This document shows, in pieces, positions 49,348 to 60,600 of a stretch of 64,000 nucleotides of DNA (position 1 is its first letter; every line of letters starts with the position of its first letter). A program made the position numbers and the translations under genes. The stretch lies in assembly GCF_000150275.1 (NCBI RefSeq), contig NW_002060946.1, forward strand, positions 7,908,041 through 7,972,040. The letters run 5' to 3'. Origin of the DNA: Trichoplax adhaerens (Eukaryota > Placozoa > Uniplacotomia > Trichoplacea > Trichoplacidae). Below the pieces are notes generated by a model. It searched no databases. It had not been told where the DNA came from and was given only the letters and a program-made list of their open reading frames with translations.

Positions 49348-50385
49348 ATGTCATCCAACCATATTAGACTCAGCAATGAAACAAACCATCAACTGGTATC
49401 GCTATTAGGACTTCGACTTATTGTCGGTATACCTTCAGTTATTATTTTTATCGGTGGTTTGATTGGAAATATATCTACTGTATTTACTATCATTCGATAC
49501 AGAAGAACGACAACCAAAGATCTCATGTTCTACTTAGTTGCTAATTTAGCAATGTATGATATTCTTGTCATGTTATTTGCTTTACCAATTACAGTTATCC
49601 GAAAATTAGCTTTCACATGGCCGTTTGGAGCTTTCCTGTGTTATACTATAAATGGTTTCCCTCCTTTCTCGGGAATAGGCTCAGTAGTAACGATGATTTC
49701 TATAGTAATCGATCGCTACTATGTCGTTTTACATGCAGCAAATCCAAATCCAAAAGAGAAGCAAAAGGGACTAATTCTTTTAGCTTTATTCATAATAGCA
49801 TTAGCCATTGCTTCACCAGCATTTATATTTTCAAAATATGACGATTCTCAATCAACTCCTTATTGCGACATGGTTTTTTCTACTGATCCTGCTATTCAAA
49901 TTATGTGGAGACGAATTTATGTTACCTTAGTCAGTGTTTTGATTTTATTTCTACCAGTTACGTTCGAAGTAGTCTTATATGTCAAAATTTTACTGGTTTT
50001 ACGACAAAGATTGAAAAGTCCTACAGCTCGATTCAATTATGCATATGTTAAAGCTCATAAGAATACCATCAAATTGATGCTGTTAATGACTATATTATAC
50101 GCAACTACTCATACACCGCTGTTTACTTGCTACCTAGTCTATCGTTATGGAGGTGTAGCGCCCGAAAATGTTTTAGTATTTCAACTTGTATACATCATCG
50201 CGCATTTATGTTTCTATTGCAAAAGTGTCATTAATCCTATAATTTACACTGGCTTTATTCCAGAACATAAGCAGTGGCTACTTTGCATAATTAATTTCAA
50301 ATTTATACGGCCTCGCTTGTCAAGTACAAGTATCTTAAAATTCCGGAAAAATAAATGTACTATTGCTCCAGTATCAGCCTCATGA
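49348..50385 (+). CDS. Rhodopsin-type (class A) GPCR, intronless, intact copy
   Basis: A 345-residue seven-helix receptor, intact paralogue of the broken copy 4.9 kb upstream and relative of the 25.3-kb receptor. Landmarks: sequon at N10, G40-N41 in TM1, D71 in TM2, T90-W-P-F-G and C98 before TM3, D122-R-Y, C173 in the second extracellular loop, N296-P-I-I-Y in TM7. The usual C-W-x-P of TM6 is T254-H-T-P here, so the toggle Trp is missing while Pro is kept. The tail is short and basic with no obvious palmitoylation Cys cluster. Residues 8-114 are encoded by DNA identical to the broken copy, whereas the rest is only about 79% identical in protein. The ligand is unknown. Confidence 0.93.
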   Translation: MSSNHIRLSNETNHQLVSLLGLRLIVGIPSVIIFIGGLIGNISTVFTIIRYRRTTTKDLMFYLVANLAMYDILVMLFALPITVIRKLAFTWPFGAFLCYTINGFPPFSGIGSVVTMISIVIDRYYVVLHAANPNPKEKQKGLILLALFIIALAIASPAFIFSKYDDSQSTPYCDMVFSTDPAIQIMWRRIYVTLVSVLILFLPVTFEVVLYVKILLVLRQRLKSPTARFNYAYVKAHKNTIKLMLLMTILYATTHTPLFTCYLVYRYGGVAPENVLVFQLVYIIAHLCFYCKSVINPIIYTGFIPEHKQWLLCIINFKFIRPRLSSTSILKFRKNKCTIAPVSAS

Positions 50386-51514
50386 TTTAGTCATGAAATG
50401 CTCATCATGGAGCACTACGGGGCTTAACCTTATAAAATGGCTTTTATTGGATATCTTGTATCTCTCTCGATTTTATAATATTCTATTGGATTGAGAGTAA
50501 TATCATTCACTAAATATTTCTGCTAAATATTATTATACCGGTGTGACTAGTAAACAATACTATGTAAGACTAGAACAATATATTCATTATCTATGATAAA
50601 ATGAAACATTTTAATCAAAATTTTCATTCAACGTCACTTAAACTTTCTGCTAAGATTCGTGTTAGTATTGAATACTACAAAGTATGGTTGATACTTAGTT
50701 TGTAAAATTAATACTCTATCATTGTAAGCTTATTCTAAATAATAGATTCCATATATCTTGTATTTAGAATCTTGAATATCTCCATATAACGTAACTTTTC
50801 TTCTCAATAACAAGGCTAAGAAATTTTTTAACTGACTAGTGTTGTGTGCAATACAATTTTACTTGTACAATATCCGTTAGAATGTTAAATTTTCTAAATG
50901 GCTTGACATGATTTGTAACCCTTACCTTATACCGTAAGTATCAAAGCCATAAGTTTACACCTATATTAATACTATGATTAATCCTTCACTTCTCTAGAAA
51001 TAAATTAGCACACCAATAAATGTATCAACACTTACCGTACTACTTGTTTTTTCAGCTCTAGGCAGAATAGTGCAATACTTACGAAATATAAATATTCTCA
51101 ACTGCTACGATGACTTATTGAATTAGGGTATTAAATCTACCATAGTCATATCCATAGTCGGTATAAGGCAATGGATTTTTCCTCTAATATAATAACTCCT
51201 CCTTCATTTATTCAGTAAGGTATTATAGATTAAAGTTTTTGAAAGTCGTGTTAGCATATTAAAATTTGGAATAGTCTTAGAATGGCAATTCTCTAAATAA
51301 TGTTTTTACGTATTACTGCACTTATCATTAATTTTTAGATGTAAAGATACAGTATCCATGGCAAAGCATTTATGTTTCAGCATTCTTATTCAATATGATT
51401 ATTCAATAGTTGTAGAAGTAGGATAATTTAGTTGTACTTCTTCACTTTATCATTCCTGTCGTATGAGTTATTTGGTGAAGTCATTATCTTCTGTACTTGA
51501 TGATCGTGTGTGCT
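50386..51514. other. Intergenic, no gene seen
   Basis: AT-rich 3' flank of the GPCR. No exon, RNA gene or organised repeat recognised. Confidence 0.5.
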
Positions 51515-52110
51515 TGTTACGGAGACATGCTCCGAAATATTAATTGCTAAGTTAATTAAAATATCTCATTTAAATTATTGTTTGCTCCAGTAGCTTATTA
51601 GATATCAATGTTTATTCATAAGTACTTGTTCAATATTGTTGACATGTCGGAGCTAACACGCTTAGTCTGTAAACGTTAATTAATAACACCTTAAGTGTAA
51701 GATTAATTACTTTGCAGAGCCTTGAGGCTCTAGTTGCTATACTAGGATATGTATACTGTACAGTGTAAGCCGCTATTTCAAGAATATTCGCAAGTGTACC
51801 ATCGGCGAGGCTATAAAAAGCGGAGCAATAGCTTAGCTTCTCAGTTCCAGTTAGTCATTTACAGGATCTTTTGACTATCTTTTGACTATTATTGCTAAGA
51901 ATATTCTTACGTTTTTCTTTAGTACATTTTACGACTAAGGTTAACGAAAATAAAGTAAAGTATTTAAACCTATTACTCAATAGTAGTTTTTTTGTGTAGC
52001 AGAGAGTTAGTTCAACTACGATAGGTCCCTAAGTTAGTTGGGAACACAAGTACTAGTGAAGATAATGTTTAAGACCCGGTTTCTTGTTACAAAGAAGTAG
52101 ATTTGTAACA
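51515..52110 (+). mobile_element. Solo-LTR-like element, about 596 bp
   Basis: Ends are short inverted repeats, TGTTAC at 51515-51520 and GTAACA at 52105-52110. Inside, a strong core promoter is visible: TATAAAAAG at 51812, then an initiator TCAGTT at 51841, about 29 bases later. A poly(A) hexamer AATAAA follows at 51949-51954. The order U3, R, U5 fits a retrotransposon LTR. A hairpin CGGAG-ACATG-CTCCG lies just inside the left end. No primer-binding site, coding part or second LTR was seen, so it would be a solo LTR. The flanks (GTGCT versus GTGAT) are not an exact target duplication. A host promoter for an unrecognised transcript is the main alternative. Confidence 0.4.
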
Positions 52111-52335
52111 GTGATATACTGTGTCGTCCTGGATAGTCCTGTAAATGTTTCCTTATCTCTTTCCTCAACAGTTCTGTACATCGCTTCTCATGTTATTATG
52201 CTTGCTTGCATACTGTTCCTATTTGACTCAGTTTAATCTCTTGAATTCAGCATTATTGAGTGTCCTTATACCCGGTAGATTCTATGTATATTTTGAAACG
52301 AAATGAACCTCCCTTAGAATAAAGTACTGCCGTCG

Positions 52336-52930
52336 CAAGCAGTCTCTTTGTGATAAAATTCTCCAGAATATGTCTCAATATTAAATAGAGCCTAACACCT
52401 TAAACTGGTTGCAATAGATCACAGTGCCACACGTAATTGAAATACTAGGAATGTTGTCTATTTCAAGCGGTTTCTTCGAGATCAAATTCTCTCGAACACA
52501 CCACAGGTTTAGAAAGATATTACTGCAATCCACGAGCTAGTAACTAGAGAGAATAAAATTGATTTACGACACTCGTTTCCTCTATATATGCGGGAAAGTT
52601 CGACTAATAAAGGTGAGATCAAACACTTATACCTTAAACTGATTGCGATGGATCACGCTAGTAAACCCAATTGAAATAGTAAAAACATTGTTCTATCCTA
52701 AGTGTTTTTTGTGATAAAAATTCTCCTTAATGGGTCAAAACATTAGATTTTACTGCAACATATGAGCTGGCTGTTTGAAAGACCATGAAATCAGTTTCGA
52801 AAGAATAAATTGACTTCAGACTTTCATGTACTCCATTTTTGAGAAAATTCAACCAATAAAGGTCAGATCTAAATGGTTATACCTTAAACTGATTGCAATA
52901 GACCACAGTAGTAGGCGTAATTAAAACACT
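52336..52930 (+). repeat. Degenerate tandem repeat, about 234-250 bp period
   Basis: The block CCTTAAACTGATTGCAATAG (or a close variant) recurs with its TAAACT near 52401, 52635 and 52885. A second block, resembling GTTTCTTTGTGATAAAATTC, recurs near 52336, 52462 and 52698, and AATAAAGGT-AGATC precedes the second and third units. The first unit is shortened. No coding content. Confidence 0.8.
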
Positions 52931-54441
52931 AGAAATATAGCAGCATATTAAATTTCCATATATTAATCCAGTTATTCCGGGTCTGAGAGGATGAAAGGGG
53001 AAATTAGTAAAATTAAACATTGAAAATTGAAAGCGCGATACATGAGATACCTGCAATATCTAAATACTAGTTATATCACGTATAATTTGCTGTGTGCAGC
53101 TTCACCTTTTTTAGTGAAAGTAACCTCTTCTCATAATGCAAATTATCAAAAATAATTATAATATCACCAAATTAAAATGTTATGCTAAACTGAGTCAGCA
53201 TGAAACGCTAACTTCTATTGTGAATACATTACTGGAACAGCGTAAAAGCTGGATTTAGCATTTGCTTAAGAAAAAATAGATAAGAAAATAAATCTCGTTC
53301 TTCTTAAATCTCTACTCAATATCCATGCATTTGCTTAATATGTAGCTACACTCTATGCGACAAAACAAAACACGCAAACTGGGTGCCATTACACAATAAT
53401 ATTCTATTGAACTCGCGAGCATATATATTTAATGATAAGAAATACAGACTAGAGTATGCTTAGCAATACATACGAAAATAGTGTGTCCAATAGCATATTT
53501 CATCTTATGTTCTGCATGTCTGCATATAGGTTAATATTCCTTGCCTAATAACGCAAATGACGACTGCCATTTATTAAAATCATTGCAACGGCAAATTTAA
53601 AATTTGTAAATACGTATTCATTACTATAATTCAGTCGATTTTTTATTTCTTACACAAAATTCATTGCACGCTTGATGATATTCAAAAGTATGTGCAAAAA
53701 GAAAATAGTTGTATTTAAATATCTTTCTCGATAATTACTGCAACATATCGTTAGTTAACTAATTCTGAGGCTAACTGTAGATAGAAATGAATATCATATC
53801 ACTTACTACTATTGTAGTATCAAGAATCAATTACAAACGGTATAAAAATAAAAATTCAGTTTTACCAGCTATTGAAGTTAGGAAAGTATCATAATCTTAT
53901 TTCCTTCTTGATACCAAATTACAGTTTTAGATAAAGCTTATCAAATTTACCATTTAATGAAATCAGCAAATTAATTCTTGCAAAGAAATAAGTATAATGT
54001 TTAATGTTTATTCAGCCTTACTGACCAATGCCAGTATCGATAAGAGAATATGCGTGCTCTAGAATACCGTAATGTAGTGATTTCAGCTAATTACAGTAGT
54101 TTTGTGTAGGCAATACAGTGATAGCATACAGACACTACACATAATGAGACGGTTTACCGATGTATAATTTCACCGTAATTGATATCATTCTAACCATGTT
54201 AAAGTTTTGTTTACTATACCATCCGAAAAGGGCTAACAAGGGTATTAGGAGTAAAATAGAAAAATAAAAGAAAAAGAATTTTTGAATTGAAATTGTATTC
54301 GCTTCGGAAATATTGCATTTAAAATCCTGAAAAGGCATTAATGACTATTTTAGGATATAACAATCCTTTTCTGTGTCTTGATCAGGATTATAGCGTATAC
54401 TATGCAGTTTCTTCCTTGCTACATATCATATTTTGGAAATA
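52931..54441. other. Intergenic, no gene seen
   Basis: AT-rich, no exon recognised; a minus-strand frame near 54.2 kb lacks domains. Confidence 0.5.
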
Positions 54442-54677
54442 TAGTATTAATTTCAAGATAACGTTATTACAATTTTGACCTTCGACCTGAAAATTTTACT
54501 CAGAAAAAGTTTAATCAATAACTTAAAATGATCTAAAACTACCGCAACATGTTTATTTACTAGTATTAATTTCAAGATTGCTTTACTATAGTTTCGACCT
54601 TCGACCTGAAAATTTTGCTCGGAAAGTTTTCCATCAAAAACTAAAAAATGGCTTAAAACTACTGCAGCATGTTTTTT
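54442..54677 (+). repeat. Two-copy tandem duplication, 119-bp period
   Basis: 54442-54560 and 54561-54677 are similar throughout, sharing TAGTATTAATTTCAAGAT at their starts, CGACCTTCGACCTGAAAATT (one base different) in the middle, and CTAAAACTACnGCAnCATGTT at their ends. The small minus-strand frame here is a by-product. Confidence 0.88.
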
Positions 54678-57600
54678 CAACAGCGCAAAAACAAAAAATA
54701 TTTACGGCTTGCGTGATCAACTACTAGATCGGAAGATGTTCTGTCGGAAGTGTCTAAATTTTCGACTTTGGTAGACAGTTTCATCATGACCAATTTGACA
54801 AAGGCATAATTTGGCGTGAGCCCAATTCATACCTGAAATGCTGAGATAGGAACTGAAACTTTTTGTCTAAATCAATGATGCACATATTGCTCGTACAATA
54901 GCTATGGATATCTTTAGGCATTGCGTTACTGAATGGGAATATAATTTTTCCCAAATTGCAAAGTATTTCATTACAAAATAATCCACCTATGATAATCTTA
55001 TAATTGAAATTTTCTTCATTCCAATTATCTGCATTGGGTTCATTCCATTATCTGCTTGCTTTCAACTAGCCTATTTATTTTGTCGTAGACAATAGCTATA
55101 GAGACAACAGTAATAGGCATCAGCATTTTATTAATGGCGATCGAAAATTTGTAGTCTGAATAAACGCTGCGGCATTAGTGCTTTGGAAATAGGTTATGCT
55201 CTACTACTGATAGAGGTCCAAATTATGCAGATGTAATCATGATAGCCAATAGATTTTCCCTACCTTATTGATATTGACATCGAACTACTTCATGTCTCAA
55301 TATTAATAAAATTCTTTAGACCGCGTCATGCTACCACTGATAGTGTCTTTTGATCTATCTCAGTAGCCTCAAACTCTCTTTAGCAATAATACATAATTTA
55401 TTATATCTGTAAATATCCATAATTCGAAATTGTTGAATAAAAATTGTCAGTACCACAAGCTGGTGGTCGAGCCTATTAATACTATAGCTATTTAAAGAAG
55501 CAAAAATCAGTAATTGCAGAGAATTAATTATAGTTTGTAAAAGCAAGGCATTAGCAACTTTATATTTCCAATAATTACTGTTAATTATTAATATTGTCTA
55601 CAAGGATTTATTGTTCAACTATAATAGTTACTAGATTACTGCAATAGCTGTCACTTTATCCTGTAGGTCAATACAAGTACGCTTATAACTATTTTGCAGA
55701 AAATAATTTAAGCATCATTAATGCTTAATAAAGATCCTTTACTATAACGCTGGGCTGATATCGATTTTTTTTCGTAGTCGTTGGCACTAGGCATTTAAAT
55801 ATTAACAATTTACGAGCTGAAGATTGATACAAAATCTACTTTTTTCACCAAAAAAAATGTATATAAGATATATATAGCTGGAGTGAATAAATAATCATTT
55901 AAATTATTTTATATTTTTTAGACAGTATCCTATCAATGGATAATATTAAACTACTAATTGTACGAGCGTACGTGATCTTTAAAAATAATAACAACGACGG
56001 CATAGTCTACCGATATTTACCTGTGGTCACGTTTACTATACTCTATTTAAAGTTACTTCAAAGAAAAAAATAGATATATAACCGTAGTTGCTTTCGATAT
56101 GAAACAAAAAGTATGTATCCTAATAATGAACTTCATGCTTTTAAAATAGCAATACATAGCTACAAATAGTCGCATGGCTAAATAACAAGCCATCATTCAA
56201 CTGGTGACCAATAAAATATCAAGAGCTGTAGTATATAAGTGGATTAGAATAATTCTTTGTATATTAAACAAATGTGGTATCAATACTCAATGACAGCCTC
56301 TCTTTCAGTCATTACAAGTAATTTTTTATGTATTTTAGTAATATGACACAACAGGCCAATATAATTAATGTATTTAGTAACCAATTTACCGCGTTTATTA
56401 CTAATATTTAGAAATGGAACGCGAATTGAGTCAGGTTAATGAAAAGCTACGGCAAAATATCTTCAGTTATATTTATAGAAATAAGAAATATTGCAATAAA
56501 ACAAAATAAATATCGACGTTTATAAACATGATACAATCATATATAAGATAAATTTAACGGTATAGAGTACCAATATCATCTTACGCTGGAATAAATGCCG
56601 CGACATCATGATTGATTAACTAAGTACGTAAAGCATCTTGAACATAAATGACTTTAGAAGTTGACCGTTAATATATATATAAAGACTAACACAGTAGAAA
56701 GAAACATTATATATCATAACAACCATAAAGTAATATATTTTAGGTGATTCTATTTCATTTTACTATATTCACGTAACATTTTCACAGGGAAAATGAGCTT
56801 AGACATTAGAACCGTAAATACTTTCTAATTCCAATTTTTGCAAACAATATTTTCTCTTTTCCTAATACAGCATAGACAAATGAGATAAGTATCCTTCCCA
56901 TTACAATTATACTTATTCCATACTAATAAGTAAAGCCCAGGAATAAACAATTGATATAGCTAGATGTAGTAACAACAATCAATTTTCGCTCATGCACAAT
57001 AAGCACAATGCTATAGACAGTCTATAATCAGGCAATACAATACTAAATTTAAAAAAATTCCACATTTTCGCTTGGAACAATTGCTATGCACTGTTATAAT
57101 TTTTATCGCTATTAAAAAAGCCCAGTGACAAACATTCGACGCAGTAAAAATTTAAGTACAATTACTAGTGTTCGTTCATAGACAATAATATGAAGCTTTC
57201 TAAAAGGAATAGGCATTATAGAATACTAAAATAGGAAAATATCTGTTTTATTTACGAATGTCTTAATCTACTATATTATTTGTAGACACAGTAAGATGCA
57301 GTTGCCTTATGAATTAATATAAAGCGTACCGGTACTCTATAATTTACTTGCTTAGTACTTGTTATATCACTTTTATTATTTAATATAGTAATTGATTTAA
57401 TTCTAAGGCATATTCAAATTTATTTAATTGCAATCCTATTTTACGGTGCTCGAGCCATCATCAAAGAATTTCCATATGTGGGTATACGAACAAGTTATGT
57501 GCAATGCATTTATCCAATTCATTATAGTTTATTTTGTAGAATTTGCAAGGGTATACGGGTCTACGCAAGCTCAAGAAACTACATCCTGCGGAATTTCCGT

Positions 57601-60600
57601 GAGATCTGTTGGTAATCAATATCCTTATCTGTAAGTAAAATAGTATCTACTCCATCAAGACTCGATATTTCTATCAACTGTGTAAGTAGCCTCTAAACTT
57701 TTAACGCTTTAAATTGATAGAATGGATCAATTAACCAAAACAGTAGTAGAAGTTAAAAACAGCTTTCTAGTAACAGACATTTTTTCTCGCTCTACATATT
57801 TTGCATTTATTCATGTCACCTACGTTAATTTTTCCGTAGAAATTGCATTTAAAGTCTTACTTTATATTGATTAAGGAACACTGTTAAAATTGATTAAGAT
57901 TAAAAGTAGTAGTCTTTAGAGCTGGAGTATAATTTTGCACCCGTTCTCTTGCCATTAATACTGTTACTGGTAAGCGGACATAAAGTAGTTCAAAGTACAA
58001 AATGGGTGAAAGCTCTATCTGTAGCATTACGGAATTGGGAAGTTGGGCGGAACAAATGTTACTTCAGTCATTTAGAGTAAATCTCTTATAATAGGCCTTT
58101 AGAAAGTTAAAAAAATCGACGCCATAATTCATTTTAATCATATAACGATACTTAGTAACTTGGTTCAATTTGTGCCATAGTTAGCGGTATAACAGTGACC
58201 GAATTTAGGAGACTGAATGCATTTAAGTAGTTCATAAACTGTCAAAGTAGTTAAAAAGTGTCAAATGAACTGTCATGTTTTATTTGGCATCACCACTTAC
58301 GTATCTATGCAAAGATAATATAACGCTATCACTTCATGTTTTTAATCTGGCTTTGCGATAGCTCGCTATACGTTTCTTCTCCCCTCACTGTATATCGTAC
58401 CATTCTTCTATCCCCACTGAATTGAGAATAGCGTCGCTAGCATTTACTAATAAAATATAACTGACAATGTCACCCCTAGTCGTTAATCAATTTCCGGTAG
58501 CTATCGTGATTAATTACTTAACATTACAATAAAAGAGTCAATTTTTGCGTCAATCTAAGCACTCGTATCCTGATATGATTACCCTATCCGATCACCTAAT
58601 ATTGATACTTTTGCCTATTTTAGGATTGACTTCTACAGAACCACATCAAGCAGTATAATTAGCGTACCAACTGTCGACTACTGTAACATTTATAGTTGTA
58701 GTATTAAAAATGGACAAAATCACACTTAAATCAATGGTAACAACGAAGTATAAAGCAATTTTTGCTACGTGACTGGATAATTGTATTTCTTTTAGTGCGA
58801 ACCAATTCAATTCTAAATTGCGTATGCTTAAAATATTTACGCAATTCTAATCTGTCATACCATTATTTTGTTTTGATTATAAGTCGCCATTTTAACCAGC
58901 ATTTAAATGAATATGTCCGTGTAAATGGAGGTACGCAATTTTGATCGATGCTTTTCTCTAGGCGGACATTCTGACATTAGAAAAATGAAAAGAGAAATTT
59001 CGACAATAGACCTTGTTCATTATTCTATAAATTGTAGACTAAGGATGACTAGTAAATCACCCTATTTATTTTAACCTCCAATCTAGCTCTTTACTAATTA
59101 TTATGAAATTAACAAGTATCCTTGACATAACCATTCTTGCCACTGCTCCTTTTCTCTACCGGATCTTCAATACCTATATTACTTAAAATAATACAAGATA
59201 GCCTGTAAGCTATATGATAAAACTGAAAGCCTTTGATATACTTTGAAAAAAGGCTACCAACGAGTGTTTGATTTATGGTTCGTCCGGTAAGTTATATTTC
59301 CATAACATGAGAATACTAGAAGCCAGCAACCCAGTAAGATATCCAAAACTTTGGGATAGCTGAAATATTAAATTAAAATAGTTACTCACCAACTATTATA
59401 TAAAATGAGACAATGGCTTACTTAAAATGAGATAATAGGTCACGATAATCACGATATAAATAAATAGATATCACTTTGACATCGCCCATCTGTCAATACT
59501 ACCCATCTCGTATATGCTAAATAGTGCAGAATATATCAAAGTATGTAATTGTTCTTGATATTGAAGGATATAAATAATTTATCACCGCTTTTATATTGAT
59601 GTATGCGTCAATAAATAATCTATCACTGCAATCAATAAAGTAGATTTTCTAATTATTCCATATTACTATAAAAATCGAATAATGAAATATGTCACGCATA
59701 AAGGCTTGCTGGTCTGAATGTTATATTATCCTTTTACAGGTTATAAGACAATTTAATGTCAGTGAAATGGTTGTTTGACGCTACTATTGAACTATGACGA
59801 TGTAATATTTCCTTCCTATAAATATAGGCTAATATTATGATTAATTACTATTTTGGAACGATTTGTACATTGCCGTGAATACCACATCCTAACTTATATT
59901 AAATGAATCATTTTTCTAGTCAAAAAGGTAATGCGCTTACTTGCCTGTCACGGACTACTCTCCTGTCAAAAGATAAAGTTTAGTATTCTTCTCTTCTAAT
60001 TTATATAAGTTACTACACTAACACTACCAATGCTATCTTATTCGTGAAAACTACAAAATCGGTTAACAATGAGCGAATTCCACAATTACGTACAAGTTAA
60101 TAATATAATTAAAGTTTAGTCAACCTAACCTATGTTGGCAGAAATCTACTAAAACACAAGTACTTAATCTATAGTACTATTCTTGGTGTATTTGTACCGT
60201 GACATTACCAGAAAGATATTTATTACTATCTTCATTTACTGTACAGTAGACTATTTTTTGAATTAAAGTGAAAATAATCCTCTTACCAAGAAAAATCGAG
60301 CGTAAATTGTATATAAACTACTTTCAATGATAACATTTTCAGGAAACTTCGAGGTGTTATAGCATTATAACGGCTGTAAATTATTCTCAGCTTTAGAATC
60401 CATTACGTTAAAATTTGTGAACACGTCTCAATCAAATAATATTGGATTATTATGAAGTTATAGGGAGTACGGTAGTATCTGTAAAAATGTTAATACGATA
60501 AACTAATCTGATTAAACTTCTAACTTTCACCTCAAAAATTCGCGCGCAAGTACCTACCCTTGTAAGCCACAACGACACTACGCAATTGAAAATTTTCTTG

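Noticed and set aside
49617-49841. Second-frame protein inside the intact GPCR, also present in the broken copy
   Set aside because: It overlaps the receptor in another frame and is shared only because the receptor DNA is duplicated.
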